From an uncultured Paracoccaceae bacterium (GTDB lineage: Bacteria > Pseudomonadota > Alphaproteobacteria > Rhodobacterales > Rhodobacteraceae): a stretch of 64,000 nucleotides of DNA. The position numbers were made by a program, and so were the translations under genes. The stretch lies in assembly GCA_947496535.1 (NCBI GenBank), contig CANMDE010000002.1, positions 558,001-622,000 on the forward strand, written 5' to 3'. Shown in pieces: positions 38,593-48,615 of this stretch (position 1 is its first letter; each line of letters starts with the position of its first letter). The notes below the pieces were generated by a model that saw nothing but the letters and a program-made list of their open reading frames with translations, ran no database searches and was not told the origin of the DNA.

Positions 38593-39462
38593 TTACAGAA
38601 GCGATTTCAGGTAAGAACCGTAGGCGTTTTTTGAGTACTTTTCTATCTGGGCTTCCAACCCGGCCCCGTCGATCCATCCCTTTTGATAGGCGATTTCTTC
38701 GGGACATCCGGTCTGCATCCCTTGCCGGGATTGGAGCGTGCGCACAAAGTTACCCGCATCAAGAAGGCTGCCATGGGTGCCCGTATCGAGCCACGCATAG
38801 CCGCGACCCATCCGTTCGACCGTCAGGGTGCCATCGGTCAAATAGGTTTCCAAAAGCGATGTGATTTCAAGCTCTCCCCGGTCGGATGGGGTGATGCCGC
38901 GCGCCCGGTCAGGTGCGGTTTCATCAAGAAAATAAAGGCCCGTTACTGCGTAGGAAGAGGGTGGATCAGTGGGCTTTTCGATGATTTCCGTCACCTTGCC
39001 ATCCGCGTCCATGCCCACAACGCCGTATCTTTCCGGGTCGGATACATGATACCCGAAAACAGTTCCGCCAACCGATACCTGATTGGCCGCATCCAGCATT
39101 TCCGGCAATCCGTGACCAAAGAATATATTGTCGCCAAGCACCATGGCAGAGGCCTGTCCATCCAGAAATTCCTCACCAACAAGATAGGCCTGCGCCAGCC
39201 CTTCGGGTTTCTCCTGCACCAGATAGGTGAGGTTCACGCCCCACTGTGATCCGTCGCCCAAGAGCTGTTGAAATTGGGCCTGGTCCTGTGGCGTTGTGAT
39301 GATCCCGATTTCCTGAATGTCCGACAGCATCAAGACCGACAGCGGATAGTAGATCATCGGCTTGTCGTAGATGGGCATCAGCTGCTTTGAGATGCCCATC
39401 GTGATGGGATAAAGCCGCGATCCGGTGCCACCGGCCAAGATTAAACCTTTACGCTTTGTCAT
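38593..39462 (-). CDS. rfbA: Glucose-1-phosphate thymidylyltransferase
   Basis: First enzyme of dTDP-L-rhamnose synthesis, making dTDP-glucose from dTTP and glucose-1-phosphate. The 289-residue protein begins [19 protein letters not shown], with the nucleotide-binding GGTGSRL, then MPIYDKPMIYYPLS, the metal aspartate in VLGDNIFFGHG and WLDTGTHGSLLDA. ATG 39462 overlaps the rfbD stop by four bases, and the protein has RmlA length; a longer frame is rejected. Last gene of the rfbCBDA operon. Confidence 0.97.
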   Translation of the reverse strand: MTKRKGLILAGGTGSRLYPITMGISKQLMPIYDKPMIYYPLSVLMLSDIQEIGIITTPQDQAQFQQLLGDGSQWGVNLTYLVQEKPEGLAQAYLVGEEFLDGQASAMVLGDNIFFGHGLPEMLDAANQVSVGGTVFGYHVSDPERYGVVGMDADGKVTEIIEKPTDPPSSYAVTGLYFLDETAPDRARGITPSDRGELEITSLLETYLTDGTLTVERMGRGYAWLDTGTHGSLLDAGNFVRTLQSRQGMQTGCPEEIAYQKGWIDGAGLEAQIEKYSKNAYGSYLKSLL

Positions 39463-40319
39463 CGTATCTTCTCCATCAGGATCGCGTCCAACGCTTTGCC
39501 CCAATCCGGTCTTTCGATCCCGAATGTCTGGGTCAGGCTTGTGCAATCCAGCCGTGAATTAAAGGGGCGGGCAGCGGGTGTAGGATAGTCTGCCGTGCTG
39601 ATATCCGTGACGGCAACCTTATCACCGCTGCGTGCAAAAATCCCGCGGGCGAAATCTGCCCAGCTTACGTCGGGTGTTCCCGAGATGTGATAGATGCCCG
39701 CTTTGCCGGGGTCACTGACCAGTGCCTTGGCGATTACAATGCATGCATCCGCAATCGCATCGGCTGGTGTTGGCCCGCCCACCTGATCGGCAACGATGCT
39801 TAGCGCATCGCGGTCTTTGGCCAATCGCAACATGGTATTCACGAAGTTTTTGCCATGTTCCGAGAAAACCCAGGACGTCCGCAAAACGGCGCTGGCACCG
39901 CTGGCGGCCAGAACGACGTTTTCGCCGTCGCGCTTGGTGGTACCGTAGACACTTTGCGGGTCGGTGGGGTCCGTTGGCAGCCATGCCGGGCCTTCGGTTC
40001 CGCTGAACACATAATCGGTTGAGATATGGACGAAGGGCAGATTACGCCGGGCGGCAGCCGCGGCCATTGCACCGGGTGTCTGTTCGTTGATGATCCGGGC
40101 CTGTTCCTGTTCGGTTTCTGCTGCATCGACAGCCGTCCACGCGGCCGCGTTAATGACTGCCTGTGCATCCGTTGCTGCAATAAGTGCTGCACAAGCGTCC
40201 GGGTCGGATAGGTCGGCAGCGGCACGGTCCAACGCCTCGACCGTTACGCCGTGTTGTGAAGCGCGCTCAATGACCGCGCGGGCCACTTGTCCGGACTTGC
40301 CGAACATCAGGACTTTCAT
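39459..40319 (-). CDS. rfbD: dTDP-4-dehydrorhamnose reductase
   Basis: Short-chain dehydrogenase-like enzyme catalysing the NAD(P)H-dependent last step to dTDP-L-rhamnose. In 286 residues it shows [12 protein letters not shown] (cofactor binding), [20 protein letters not shown] and the catalytic YGTTKRDGE (Tyr-x3-Lys), with the substrate block [19 protein letters not shown]. Starts four bases inside rfbB's stop region (ATGA) and overlaps rfbA by four bases, so the four genes are translationally coupled. Confidence 0.96.
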   Translation of the reverse strand: MKVLMFGKSGQVARAVIERASQHGVTVEALDRAAADLSDPDACAALIAATDAQAVINAAAWTAVDAAETEQEQARIINEQTPGAMAAAAARRNLPFVHISTDYVFSGTEGPAWLPTDPTDPQSVYGTTKRDGENVVLAASGASAVLRTSWVFSEHGKNFVNTMLRLAKDRDALSIVADQVGGPTPADAIADACIVIAKALVSDPGKAGIYHISGTPDVSWADFARGIFARSGDKVAVTDISTADYPTPAARPFNSRLDCTSLTQTFGIERPDWGKALDAILMEKIR

Positions 40320-41365
40320 TTACCTGCCGTCCCGGTGCCAAGCCGTTCGCCGACGCCCTGACGTTCCTGCAAGGGCCGCCACCAATCTTCGTTGGCCAGA
40401 TACCAGTCTACGGTTTTGGCCAGACCTTCCTTCAATTCCAGCGAGGGCTTCCAGCCTAGCTCGTCTCGGATGCGGCTGGGATCGATGGCATAGCGTTGAT
40501 CGTGGCCGGGGCGATCCTCTACGTGGGTGATCAAGTCCGCATAAGGCTGGGCGGCCGGGCGGCGTTCGTCAAGGATTGCGCAGATCATTTTGACGATGTC
40601 GATATTGCGTGCCTCTGCTTCGCCGCCGATGGCGTATGTGGCACCGGCATCGGCCCTTGTCAGAACCTCAAGCAACGCAGTCGCGTGATCTTCGACATAG
40701 AGCCAATCGCGTACATTCAGACCAGCCCCGTAAATCGGCAAAGGTTTCCCGGCCAGCGCGTTCAAAATAGTCACCGGGATCAGCTTTTCAGGGAACTGGC
40801 GGGGACCGTAGTTGTTGGAGCAGTTGGTCAGGACGATTGGAAGCCCATAGGTTTCGCCCCATGCCCGCACCAGATGGTCGCTGCCTGCCTTGCTGGCTGA
40901 GTAGGGCGATCGGGGGTCGTAGCGCGTATCCTCGTCGAATTTGCCGGTCTCGCCAAGGCTGCCGAAGACCTCATCGGTTGAGATATGGTGGAACCGGAAA
41001 CTGTCGGGCTTTCCTTTGCCAAGCCAGTATGTCCGCGATGCCTCGAGCAAATGGAACGTCCCGAGGACATTCGTTTCAACGAATGCTGCTGGCCCGTCGA
41101 TGGATCTGTCTACATGACTTTCTGCGGCCAGATGCATCACCGCATCGGGCTGATGATCTGCAAAAATCCGGTCAAGCGCCGGACGGTCACAGATATCTAC
41201 CTGCGCGAATGCGTAAGATGGATGATCTGCCACATCTGCGAGGCTTTCGATACAAGCAGCATAGGTCAGAACATCGACGTTAATGATGCTATGTCCCTGA
41301 TCTAAAGCGATCTTTACTACAGCTGAACCGATAAAACCGGCACCGCCGGTCACAAGAATTTTCAT
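40316..41365 (-). CDS. rfbB: dTDP-glucose 4,6-dehydratase
   Basis: Extended short-chain dehydrogenase with bound NAD+ that converts dTDP-glucose to dTDP-4-keto-6-deoxyglucose. The 349-residue protein has [31 protein letters not shown], the HISTDEVFG catalytic segment, [10 protein letters not shown] (Tyr-x3-Lys) and [17 protein letters not shown]. Four-base overlaps with rfbC upstream and rfbD downstream. Normal length and motifs. Confidence 0.97.
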   Translation of the reverse strand: MKILVTGGAGFIGSAVVKIALDQGHSIINVDVLTYAACIESLADVADHPSYAFAQVDICDRPALDRIFADHQPDAVMHLAAESHVDRSIDGPAAFVETNVLGTFHLLEASRTYWLGKGKPDSFRFHHISTDEVFGSLGETGKFDEDTRYDPRSPYSASKAGSDHLVRAWGETYGLPIVLTNCSNNYGPRQFPEKLIPVTILNALAGKPLPIYGAGLNVRDWLYVEDHATALLEVLTRADAGATYAIGGEAEARNIDIVKMICAILDERRPAAQPYADLITHVEDRPGHDQRYAIDPSRIRDELGWKPSLELKEGLAKTVDWYLANEDWWRPLQERQGVGERLGTGTAGK

Positions 41366-41946
41366 GAAAGTTCTTTCTGTCCGTCAAATACAAATGGGCT
41401 TTTTAAATCTGCAAAACTTGGCGCTTTAGCGTCCTTATCGGACAAAGTGGCTTTGTCGGCTGGGATGCCCCAGTCGATGCCCAGGTCGGGATCATCAAAC
41501 CGTACCGACCCTTCGCTTTGAGGGGCATAGGTGTCGGAGCACTTATAAAGCACCTCGACATCCGGTGAGAGCGTCACGAAGCCATGCAAGAAACCGTCGG
41601 GGATCAGTAATTGCCGCCCGTTTTCGGCCGAAAGCTCTACCCCGACCCATTTGCCGTATGTGGGTGAGCCGACCCGAATATCGACGGCCACATCCAAGAT
41701 CGCGCCAGCAATCACGCGCACCAGTTTGGCCTGCGCGTTCGGTGGGCTTTGAAAATGCAGCCCGCGTACCGTTCCGGGATTGCTGCTTTTGGAATGGTTA
41801 TCCTGAACAAAAGCGGTGGAAATTCCCAAATCCGCCCAAGTCTTTGCATTATATGTTTCGCTGAAAGCGCCGCGGTTGTCACCGAACCGACGCGGAGTGA
41901 TAATCTGCACGCCGGGCAGAGCTGTATCTTCAATTGCTAAACTCAT
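41362..41946 (-). CDS. rfbC: dTDP-4-dehydrorhamnose 3,5-epimerase
   Basis: Cupin-fold epimerase acting on dTDP-4-keto-6-deoxyglucose. The 194-residue protein has [34 protein letters not shown] with the catalytic histidine, [22 protein letters not shown] and [24 protein letters not shown]. First gene of the rfbCBDA operon; the promoter must lie in the 123 bases between its ATG (41946) and the regA stop. The operon supplies dTDP-L-rhamnose, presumably to the downstream transferases. Confidence 0.96.
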   Translation of the reverse strand: MSLAIEDTALPGVQIITPRRFGDNRGAFSETYNAKTWADLGISTAFVQDNHSKSSNPGTVRGLHFQSPPNAQAKLVRVIAGAILDVAVDIRVGSPTYGKWVGVELSAENGRQLLIPDGFLHGFVTLSPDVEVLYKCSDTYAPQSEGSVRFDDPDLGIDWGIPADKATLSDKDAKAPSFADLKSPFVFDGQKELS

Positions 41947-42069
41947 ATCGCCTCTGGAAGCGTGGGAAATGTATACCCGAACGCCTAGGCGATGATTCCG
42001 GAAAAATCCATCCTTTACGGTAACTTTCCTGCAAAGGTGCAGAAAAGTGCCGTGGTTTTAGGCAAGCGT

Positions 42070-42621
42070 TCAGCGTGGACTGCGCTTGGCCAAAATTCGT
42101 TGCAATGTGCGTCGATGCATCGACAAGCGCCGGGCAGTTTCGGATACGTTCCGGTCGCATAGTTCATATACCCGCTGAATATGTTCCCAGCGAACCCGAT
42201 CAGCGCTCATAGGGTTTTCCGGCGGTGGCGGGAGATCACCTTCCGGCGACAGTAGGGCATTTGTCACATCCGTCGCATCGGCAGGTTTGGCCAAATAGTC
42301 TGTGGCGCCGATTTTGACAGCCGCAACCGCGGTCGCGATTGCGCCATAGCCAGTAAGGACAACGATACGGCTTTCGGGGCGCTTTTCGCGCAGCGTCTCG
42401 ACCACGTCGAGGCCATTGCCATCTTCCAGCCGCAGGTCGATCACGGCGTAGGCAGGCGGGCGAGCGGTCGCGACGGCCTTTCCGGCAGCCACTGAATCAG
42501 CCATTTCCACTTCAAAACCGCGTTTTTCCATCGCTTTTGCCAAGCGCCGCAAAAACGACTCGTCATCGTCCACGAGAAGCAGCGACTTGTCTTCGCCTAT
42601 GTCCAAGTCAGCGATGTTCAT
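42070..42621 (-). CDS. regA: Response regulator RegA/PrrA
   Basis: DNA-binding response regulator of the global redox system that activates photosynthesis, CO2 and N2 fixation and respiratory genes when RegB signals low oxygen. In 183 residues: receiver domain with the acidic triad (LLLVDDDE, D18-D20), phospho-acceptor Asp62 in VIDLRLEDG, and the DYLAKPAD lysine; a proline linker (PPPPENP); then a Fis-type helix-turn-helix (NVSETARRLSMHRRTLQRIL). ATG 42621 has AAGGA about eight bases ahead. Lies 60 bases after senC on the same strand, with regB divergent beyond. Confidence 0.97.
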   Translation of the reverse strand: MNIADLDIGEDKSLLLVDDDESFLRRLAKAMEKRGFEVEMADSVAAGKAVATARPPAYAVIDLRLEDGNGLDVVETLREKRPESRIVVLTGYGAIATAVAAVKIGATDYLAKPADATDVTNALLSPEGDLPPPPENPMSADRVRWEHIQRVYELCDRNVSETARRLSMHRRTLQRILAKRSPR

Positions 42622-42681
42622 CAATGAAATCCTTCGAAAACTTACCCGGTAGAAGATAGCCTTACAGCGTCCGGGGTCAAC

Positions 42682-43293
42682 TCAGGCAGACATGTGTGCA
42701 AAGCAAGCGGTCGTTTCGGCAATTTCTTCGGCGGTCGAGGCTCGTCTAAAGAATTCGACGACGCCTTGCCCTGGCATTGCCAGATATGTGAACGTCGAGT
42801 GCTGAACGAGATAGTAGTCTGGGTCGCCGTCTTCTTCTTTCTGATAGAATGTCTTGTAGGCTTTCGATGCTGCCGCAATCTGCTCATCCGATCCGGTCAA
42901 CCCAATCATTTTTGGATGGAAGTTGTCAGCAAAGTCACGGACGACATCTGTTGTGTCCCGTTCTGGATCAATGGTGATGAAGAGCGGAGTTACACTGATG
43001 CCCTCTTCGGCAAGGATATCCACGGCCGCCGCATTGCGCGCTGAATCCAGAGGGCAAACATCGGGGCAAAAGGTATAGCCAAAATAGACCAGCGTCGGCT
43101 CTGTGATCACATCGAGGTCGGTTACGACGTCGCCCGTCTCGCTTACCAATTCGAACGACCCGCCAATATCGCCGCCGGCAACGGCACTTGTGCCACACGG
43201 CATGTTTTGATGGCCCAGCTGCGAATAAAGAAACGTGCCACCCAAAACGGCAACCGTAATAACGCTCCCCGCAATGGCGATCTTCTTTGACAT
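42682..43293 (-). CDS. senC: SCO1/SenC-family copper chaperone
   Basis: Membrane-anchored thioredoxin-like protein that helps assemble the CuA/CuB centres of cytochrome oxidases; called senC or prrC when located beside regA. The 203-residue product has an N-terminal membrane anchor (residues 4-26), then the copper motif YTFCPDVCPLD (CxxxC) and the histidine in LVQHSTFTYL near the C-terminus. ATG 43293 fits the family; a frame extending 65 residues further would overlap regB. It forms a unit with regA and diverges from regB across 93 bases. Confidence 0.95.
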   Translation of the reverse strand: MSKKIAIAGSVITVAVLGGTFLYSQLGHQNMPCGTSAVAGGDIGGSFELVSETGDVVTDLDVITEPTLVYFGYTFCPDVCPLDSARNAAAVDILAEEGISVTPLFITIDPERDTTDVVRDFADNFHPKMIGLTGSDEQIAAASKAYKTFYQKEEDGDPDYYLVQHSTFTYLAMPGQGVVEFFRRASTAEEIAETTACFAHMSA

Positions 43294-43386
43294 GCGACAA
43301 CCCCTGTCTTGCAAATTGAATTCATTGATTAGGTAATATCTTATCCTTATCACGGTTCCAGCCTGATACCAGACCATGGGGATCAC

Positions 43387-44784
43387 ATGTCCGTTTCCGA
43401 ATTCGAGCTGTTTCAGGCGCATCAACGCAGTAACTGGGTGCGTTTGCGGACCCTTGTGATGCTGCGCTGGTTTGCGATCATGGGACAATCCGTCGCAATC
43501 ATAATCGCCATCCGTGTTTATGATTTGGAGATTCAGTTTAGCTATGCCGCCGCAACCATCGGCGCATCGGTCGTTGCCAACCTGGTTTCGAGCCTTCTTT
43601 ATCCTGAAAACAAGCGTTTGTCCGAGCGCGAGGCGTCTTTGATGCTGGTTTTTGACATCGTGCAGCTAAGCGCATTGCTGTTTTTGACCGGTGGATTGAA
43701 CAATCCCTTTGCCCTTTTGATCCTGGCGCCGGTCACGATTGCATCTACCGTTCTGCATCTGAACAGCACAATTGCCCTTGGTCTTTTGACGATAGGGTTG
43801 GTCAGCGTGCTGAGCCAGTTCAGCCTGCCTATTGAGACGAAGGATGGCGTGGTTCTGGCGTTGCCAGTGCTTTTTCAGTTCGGTTTCTGGGCTGCACTGA
43901 TCATAGGTGTGGTCTTTTTGGCGATCTATGCCCGACAGGTCACTAACGAAATGCATGCCATGCGCGAGGCGCTTGTCGCGACCCAATTGGCCCTTGCCCG
44001 CGAGCAGAAGCTGACTGACCTTGGGGGCGTTATCGCCGCCGCCGCCCATGAGCTGGGCACACCGCTTGCCACAATAAAACTGGTCAGTGCGGAGCTGATG
44101 GAAGAGTTGGAAAATCATCCTCATCTGTTGGAAGACGCCGATCTTTTGCGGCAACAGGCGGACCGATGCCGAGACATTTTGCATTCGATGGGTCGGGCTG
44201 GCAAAGATGACTTGTATCTTCGCCATGCCCCACTTGAAACCGTGGTGCGTGAGGCGGCAGAACCCCACATGGAACGTGGCAAGACCGTCAATTTTCATGT
44301 GTCCCCTCAGAACGGGACCGATCAGAACCAACCCACGATTTTACGACAACCTGAAATCGTGCATGGCCTGCGCAACCTGATCCAAAATGCCGTCGATTAT
44401 TGCAACGAAGACGTCGATATCGACATTTCGTGGTCTGCTGACAGCGTTGGCGTGCGCATCACCGATGATGGTGGTGGCTTTCCGCTGTCCGTGATCGGCC
44501 GGATCGGCGACCCCTATGTCAGACGCAGGCGTCAGTCTGAAGATCGGGATCGACGGCCGGGTTATGAAGGCATGGGGCTTGGCCTTTTCATCGCGAAGAC
44601 CCTTCTCGAACGATCCGGGGCCAAGCTGAGCTTTTCCAACGGTCGTAAGCCGGGCCATGCAAGCTGGTCCGGGCAGCCCACCGGAGGTGCCGTCGTGGAA
44701 GTGAAGTGGGCCCGATCATCGATCGAGCAGGCCGATCACCAAAGACGGGGCGGCTTGGGCGAGAATATCCTCAACATACCCTGA
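43387..44784 (+). CDS. regB: Redox sensor histidine kinase RegB/PrrB
   Basis: Membrane kinase that phosphorylates RegA. The 465-residue protein has six predicted membrane helices (about residues 25-180), the ubiquinone-sensing heptad GGLNNPF (102-108), the phosphorylated His221 in AAAHELGTPLATIK, the redox-active cysteine 261 (DRCRDIL), N box LRNLIQNAVDY, and G boxes DDGGGFP and GMGLGLFIAK. All residues known to be important in Rhodobacter RegB are present. Divergent from senC-regA, as in Rhodobacter. Its targets would include the photosynthesis operons at the left of the window. Confidence 0.97.
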   Translation: MSVSEFELFQAHQRSNWVRLRTLVMLRWFAIMGQSVAIIIAIRVYDLEIQFSYAAATIGASVVANLVSSLLYPENKRLSEREASLMLVFDIVQLSALLFLTGGLNNPFALLILAPVTIASTVLHLNSTIALGLLTIGLVSVLSQFSLPIETKDGVVLALPVLFQFGFWAALIIGVVFLAIYARQVTNEMHAMREALVATQLALAREQKLTDLGGVIAAAAHELGTPLATIKLVSAELMEELENHPHLLEDADLLRQQADRCRDILHSMGRAGKDDLYLRHAPLETVVREAAEPHMERGKTVNFHVSPQNGTDQNQPTILRQPEIVHGLRNLIQNAVDYCNEDVDIDISWSADSVGVRITDDGGGFPLSVIGRIGDPYVRRRRQSEDRDRRPGYEGMGLGLFIAKTLLERSGAKLSFSNGRKPGHASWSGQPTGGAVVEVKWARSSIEQADHQRRGGLGENILNIP

Positions 44785-44830
44785 CCAATCCATCCCACCG
44801 GGTTTAACCAGACATTAACCTAAACGTCGG

Positions 44831-46459
44831 ATGTTTGAGCCTTGGGCAAAATGCAGTTGGATGGGCATGTCTGATAATCTGTTTGATTTGGGTGCGGTCG
44901 CGGTCTGCGCGATAATTGGGGCGACCTTTGCACTGCTGGTCGTGGCACGTCTGTCGCGACAGGGGGTCGCTGTCCCTTCGACGCCCATACAAATGCTATA
45001 CGGACCTGTATTTCTGTTCCGCAAAGATACGCTGATTGATGCAACCGAAGATGCGATATCAATGATCGCCCCTCATCTTGATCATATGACCGAGATTGAT
45101 GCGGTTCTTCATGTTTTGTCACCGCACTTTCCAGATTTGGAAAAGAATCTCGATATGTGCGATCAGCAATCGACGGCGGTCATCAACAGCGACACGGACG
45201 ATCTTCATCTTGAGGTCGACCGGTCTGGGAGCAGGCTGCGGATTGCTGTGAAGGGGCCAAATGGATCAGCCTCCATTGCCCCGGACAGCGTTCTGGATCG
45301 CGATGTGAGACTTGCCGAATTGGCCCTGTTGCGCGATCTGACCCACCAGAGTCCGCAACTGATCTGGCAAGAGGATCTGACCGGGCGGCTGCTTTGGGCA
45401 AATCAGGCTTTTCTGGCATTCTGTGACAAACTGCGTGAGACGGAATGCCAAACGCAATCGACCTGGCCGCACAAATCACCCTTTACCGATCTGCACGAAG
45501 CCATGATTTCAAATGGCCCGTCGACCCGGCGCATTGCAGTGCCCCTGCCAGCACAGAAGGCAGAGCATTGGTTTGATATTACGAGTGTAAAACGCGACGA
45601 CTGCATTTTTCATTTTGCTGTCGATGCCAATGCAGTGGTGCGGGCAGAGCAGGCGCAGCGAAAGCTTGTTCAGACGCTTAGCCAGACATTCGCGCAGTTG
45701 TCGATTGGCCTTGCTATCTTTGACCGTCGCCGTCAGCTGACCACATTCAACCCCGCTTTGTTGGATATGACGAAGCTGCCCGTCGATTTTCTGAGTGGGC
45801 GGCCCACGCTGGACGCTATGCTGGACCGGTTGAGAGAGGCGCGCTTGTTGCCCGAGCCGAAAGACTACCCGTCATGGCGCGAGAAATTTTCGGCGCTGGA
45901 AGCGGCGGCGCATGAAGGCACCTATAGCGAAACCTGGAATCTGCCCGATGGACAGACTTACCGCGTCACCGGCAGGCCGCATCCCGACGGGGCGCTGGCG
46001 TTCCTATTCGAAGATGTCAGCGCAGAAGTGTCGCTTACCCGCAGGTTCAGGACTGACATCGAAACCGGGCAAGCCGTTCTGGACAGCCTACGCGAGGCTT
46101 TTGCGGTGTTTTCCGGCACCGGAACACTGGTTATGTCCAACAAAGCCTACGCAGAGCTTTGGGGCAGCACCGCTGATGTCGAATTGACGCGCCATGAATT
46201 GAAGGGCGAAATGCAGATCTGGCAGTCACGTTGCGCGCCCACGCATATGTGGTCTGATCTGCATGAATTTGTGCAAGTTCTGGGTACACGCAAGCCATGG
46301 TCCGACGATGCGGTTCTGGATGATGGCCGCAGACTGAGATGCCATGCAACGCCTATTGCGAACGGTATGACGCTTGTGAAGTTCTCGTTCGCCCCACCCA
46401 TGAAGCCGATTATTCGCAAGCTGACCCAACCGGATCAGGCGCTGCGCATAGGTAAATAA
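44831..46459 (+). CDS. Membrane-anchored PAS-domain protein without kinase domain
   Basis: A 542-residue protein (fewer if an internal start is used). One hydrophobic helix at about residues 19-41 is followed by a poorly conserved segment, then PAS-like units around 165-270 (LIWQEDLTGRLLWANQAFL), 288-405 (LSIGLAIFDRRRQLTTFNPALLDM) and 415-520 (SLREAFAVFSGTGTLVMSNKAYAELW). No histidine-kinase, GGDEF or other output domain is seen. ATG 44831 is the longest start; ATG 44861 or 44867 (MSDNLFDLGAV) is equally plausible, no clear ribosome site. It follows regB by 46 bases and precedes tsaE, so an association with redox signalling is possible. Confidence 0.8.
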   Translation: MFEPWAKCSWMGMSDNLFDLGAVAVCAIIGATFALLVVARLSRQGVAVPSTPIQMLYGPVFLFRKDTLIDATEDAISMIAPHLDHMTEIDAVLHVLSPHFPDLEKNLDMCDQQSTAVINSDTDDLHLEVDRSGSRLRIAVKGPNGSASIAPDSVLDRDVRLAELALLRDLTHQSPQLIWQEDLTGRLLWANQAFLAFCDKLRETECQTQSTWPHKSPFTDLHEAMISNGPSTRRIAVPLPAQKAEHWFDITSVKRDDCIFHFAVDANAVVRAEQAQRKLVQTLSQTFAQLSIGLAIFDRRRQLTTFNPALLDMTKLPVDFLSGRPTLDAMLDRLREARLLPEPKDYPSWREKFSALEAAAHEGTYSETWNLPDGQTYRVTGRPHPDGALAFLFEDVSAEVSLTRRFRTDIETGQAVLDSLREAFAVFSGTGTLVMSNKAYAELWGSTADVELTRHELKGEMQIWQSRCAPTHMWSDLHEFVQVLGTRKPWSDDAVLDDGRRLRCHATPIANGMTLVKFSFAPPMKPIIRKLTQPDQALRIGK

Positions 46460-46500
46460 ATTTGGGTTGCAGGCAACGTGGCAAAGCCTAGTGTTCGGTC

Positions 46501-46965
46501 ATGTCGGACGAGTGCATAACCCTTAAACTATCTGATGAAGCGGCGACCGTGGATTTTGCCGCGCGTATTTCTGGATTGCTGAAAATCGGTGACACGCTTT
46601 TGCTGGAAGGGCCGATTGGATCGGGGAAATCCACTTTTGCGCGGGCGTGCATTCAGCAACGGCTTGGCCGCGCAGAGGATGTACCGTCACCCACATTCAC
46701 TCTGGTCCAGACATACCACCATGATCGCGGCGATATCTGGCATTGCGACCTGTATCGGCTGACACACCCGGATGAGGCATTGGAGCTTGGTCTGGACGAG
46801 GCTTTCGAGACCGCGATTTGTCTGATTGAATGGCCAGACCGTTTAGGCGACACCGTCCCGGACGGTTGCCTGCTGTTGCGTTTTTTGGCTGAAAAGGATG
46901 GGCACAGCATCACGATATGTGCGGAAGACCATTGGCGTTACCGATTAAGCGAGTTCTATGACTGA
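46501..46965 (+). CDS. tsaE: tRNA threonylcarbamoyladenosine biosynthesis ATPase TsaE
   Basis: P-loop ATPase that works with TsaD/TsaB in t6A37 modification of ANN-decoding tRNAs. In 154 residues: Walker A EGPIGSGKST (about 35-44), switch-like PSPTFTLVQTY, HCDLYRL and IEWPDRLGD, all diagnostic of TsaE. ATG 46501 follows the PAS-domain gene by 41 bases. The stop overlaps the amgK start by eight bases. Confidence 0.95.
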   Translation: MSDECITLKLSDEAATVDFAARISGLLKIGDTLLLEGPIGSGKSTFARACIQQRLGRAEDVPSPTFTLVQTYHHDRGDIWHCDLYRLTHPDEALELGLDEAFETAICLIEWPDRLGDTVPDGCLLLRFLAEKDGHSITICAEDHWRYRLSEFYD

Positions 46966-47935
46966 TCAAACCAACCCGCTGGACCAGTTTCTGGCAAAAC
47001 CCCAATGGGCGCATTACGAACGGAAACCGTTGGCCGGTGACGCATCCAGCCGGCGATACGAACGACTGGTCGGACCAGACGGACAATCAGTTATTGCGAT
47101 GGACGCCGGATCAGATGAGTCCGCCAGTACAACGGCATTCGCTTGTATCGCTGAATATCTGTGCTCGCTCGATCTGGCGGCCCCTGCTATTTTCGATCAC
47201 GATGCGCCCAATGGGATCATGGTGATTTCGGATCTTGGAACTGATGATTTTGCCAAATGGCTCCTCCACCGCCCAGACGAAACAGGGATGCTGTATTCAG
47301 CCGCCACCGAGGTATTGCTGCGGCTGAATGGTCAACAACCTGACCTAGGGCTAAAGCGGATGACCCCCGACGTCGGCGCGGAGATGATCCAACTTGCGCC
47401 TTTATGGTACGCAGGGACGAACGATACGTCATTATCTATAGTGATGCGCGATGCGTTGTCGGAGTTTGCTCCATGCCCGGACACCATCGCGCTGAGGGAC
47501 TTTCACGCAGAGAACCTGATCTGGCGCTGCAATGAAAAGGGCACGGCGCGGGTTGGGCTTCTTGATTTTCAGGATGCATTCATGGCCCCGGCCGGATACG
47601 ATTTGGTATCATTGTTGCGGGACATCCGACGCGATGTTGAACAGGATATTTGTGAAAAGATGATAGATTACTTCAAACAAAAGACCGGCCTTGGTCCCAT
47701 GTTTGACGCCCAGCTTGCGTGCCTAGGGACGCAGCGCAATTTACGCATTCTGGGCGTCTTTGCCCGGCTGGCACGCGATCAGGGAAAGACGCGTTATCTG
47801 GAATTTCTGCCGCGTGTCTGGTCCAACATTCTGCTGGATCTGAGACATCCCGCCCTTGGCCGGTTGCGCGAGGCTACCCTAGATGTACTGCCCGAACCGA
47901 CCCCCGATGTAATTGACGGGCTGAAGACAGCATGA
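46958..47935 (+). CDS. amgK: N-acetylmuramate/N-acetylglucosamine anomeric kinase AmgK
   Basis: Aminoglycoside-phosphotransferase-like kinase that phosphorylates MurNAc at C1, feeding the MurU route that recycles peptidoglycan sugars and bypasses MurA (fosfomycin target). In 325 residues: GDASSRRYER (substrate loop), VISDLGTDDFAKWL, the catalytic loop LRDFHAENLIW and metal-binding GLLDFQDAFMAPAGYDLVSLL. It overlaps tsaE by eight bases and murU by four bases. The amgK-murU adjacency confirms the role. Confidence 0.94.
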   Translation: MTDQTNPLDQFLAKPQWAHYERKPLAGDASSRRYERLVGPDGQSVIAMDAGSDESASTTAFACIAEYLCSLDLAAPAIFDHDAPNGIMVISDLGTDDFAKWLLHRPDETGMLYSAATEVLLRLNGQQPDLGLKRMTPDVGAEMIQLAPLWYAGTNDTSLSIVMRDALSEFAPCPDTIALRDFHAENLIWRCNEKGTARVGLLDFQDAFMAPAGYDLVSLLRDIRRDVEQDICEKMIDYFKQKTGLGPMFDAQLACLGTQRNLRILGVFARLARDQGKTRYLEFLPRVWSNILLDLRHPALGRLREATLDVLPEPTPDVIDGLKTA

Positions 47936-48615
47936 AGCGCCCCATACTTCTTTTCGCGGCGGGGCTTGGCACCCGTATGGGTGCACTGGTGCAAGACCGG
48001 CCCAAACCATTGGTCGAGGTTGCGGGCAAGCCCCTGATCGATCACGCCATGGAATTCACCGGTATTTCAGAAATTGGAACCCGCGTCGTCAATCTGCACT
48101 ACAAAGCAGATATGATGCGCCACCATCTGCGTGATCAAGACGTCGTGTTTTCTGACGAAACGGGCGAACTTATGGAAACGGGTGGTGGCCTGAAGAAAGC
48201 GCTGCCACTTTTGGACGCAAGTCCCGTTGTCACCATGAATACCGATGCGGTTTGGTCAGGACCAAACCCCATTCAACAGATTTTGTCCGCATGGCACGAC
48301 GATATGGAGGCACTTTTGCTGCTGGTCCCCAAAGACAGGGTTTTTGGCCATCAGGGCGGGGGTGACTTTGAAGTTGATGCCAGTGGTCGCCTGACACGTG
48401 GACCGGGTGATGTGTATACTGGCGTTCAGATAGTCCGAACCGATGGGCTGCATGATATTGAAGAGAGGGCTTTTTCCATGAACCTTCTTTGGGACAAGAT
48501 TGCCCAGCGCGGCGGCCTTTTTGGCACCCGGTATGATGGGCAATGGTGTGACGTTGGACAGCCGAAAAGTATCGCGATTGCGGAACGGATGCTCAAAAAT
48601 CACACCGATGTTTGA
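47932..48615 (+). CDS. murU: N-acetylmuramate alpha-1-phosphate uridylyltransferase
   Basis: Nucleotidyltransferase that makes UDP-MurNAc from MurNAc-1-phosphate and UTP. The 227-residue protein starts MKRPILLFAAGLGTRMGALV, with the signature GLGTRM, DRPKPLVEVAGKPLIDHAM, TGGGLKKALP and the metal aspartate in TMNTDAVW. ATG 47932 overlaps amgK by four bases, and its stop overlaps addB by eight bases. Confidence 0.95.
   Translation: MKRPILLFAAGLGTRMGALVQDRPKPLVEVAGKPLIDHAMEFTGISEIGTRVVNLHYKADMMRHHLRDQDVVFSDETGELMETGGGLKKALPLLDASPVVTMNTDAVWSGPNPIQQILSAWHDDMEALLLLVPKDRVFGHQGGGDFEVDASGRLTRGPGDVYTGVQIVRTDGLHDIEERAFSMNLLWDKIAQRGGLFGTRYDGQWCDVGQPKSIAIAERMLKNHTDV

Noticed and set aside
48500..48607. 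Longer addB starting inside murU
   Set aside because: Would overlap murU by over 100 bases; ATG 48608 gives the usual eight-base overlap and family N-terminus.
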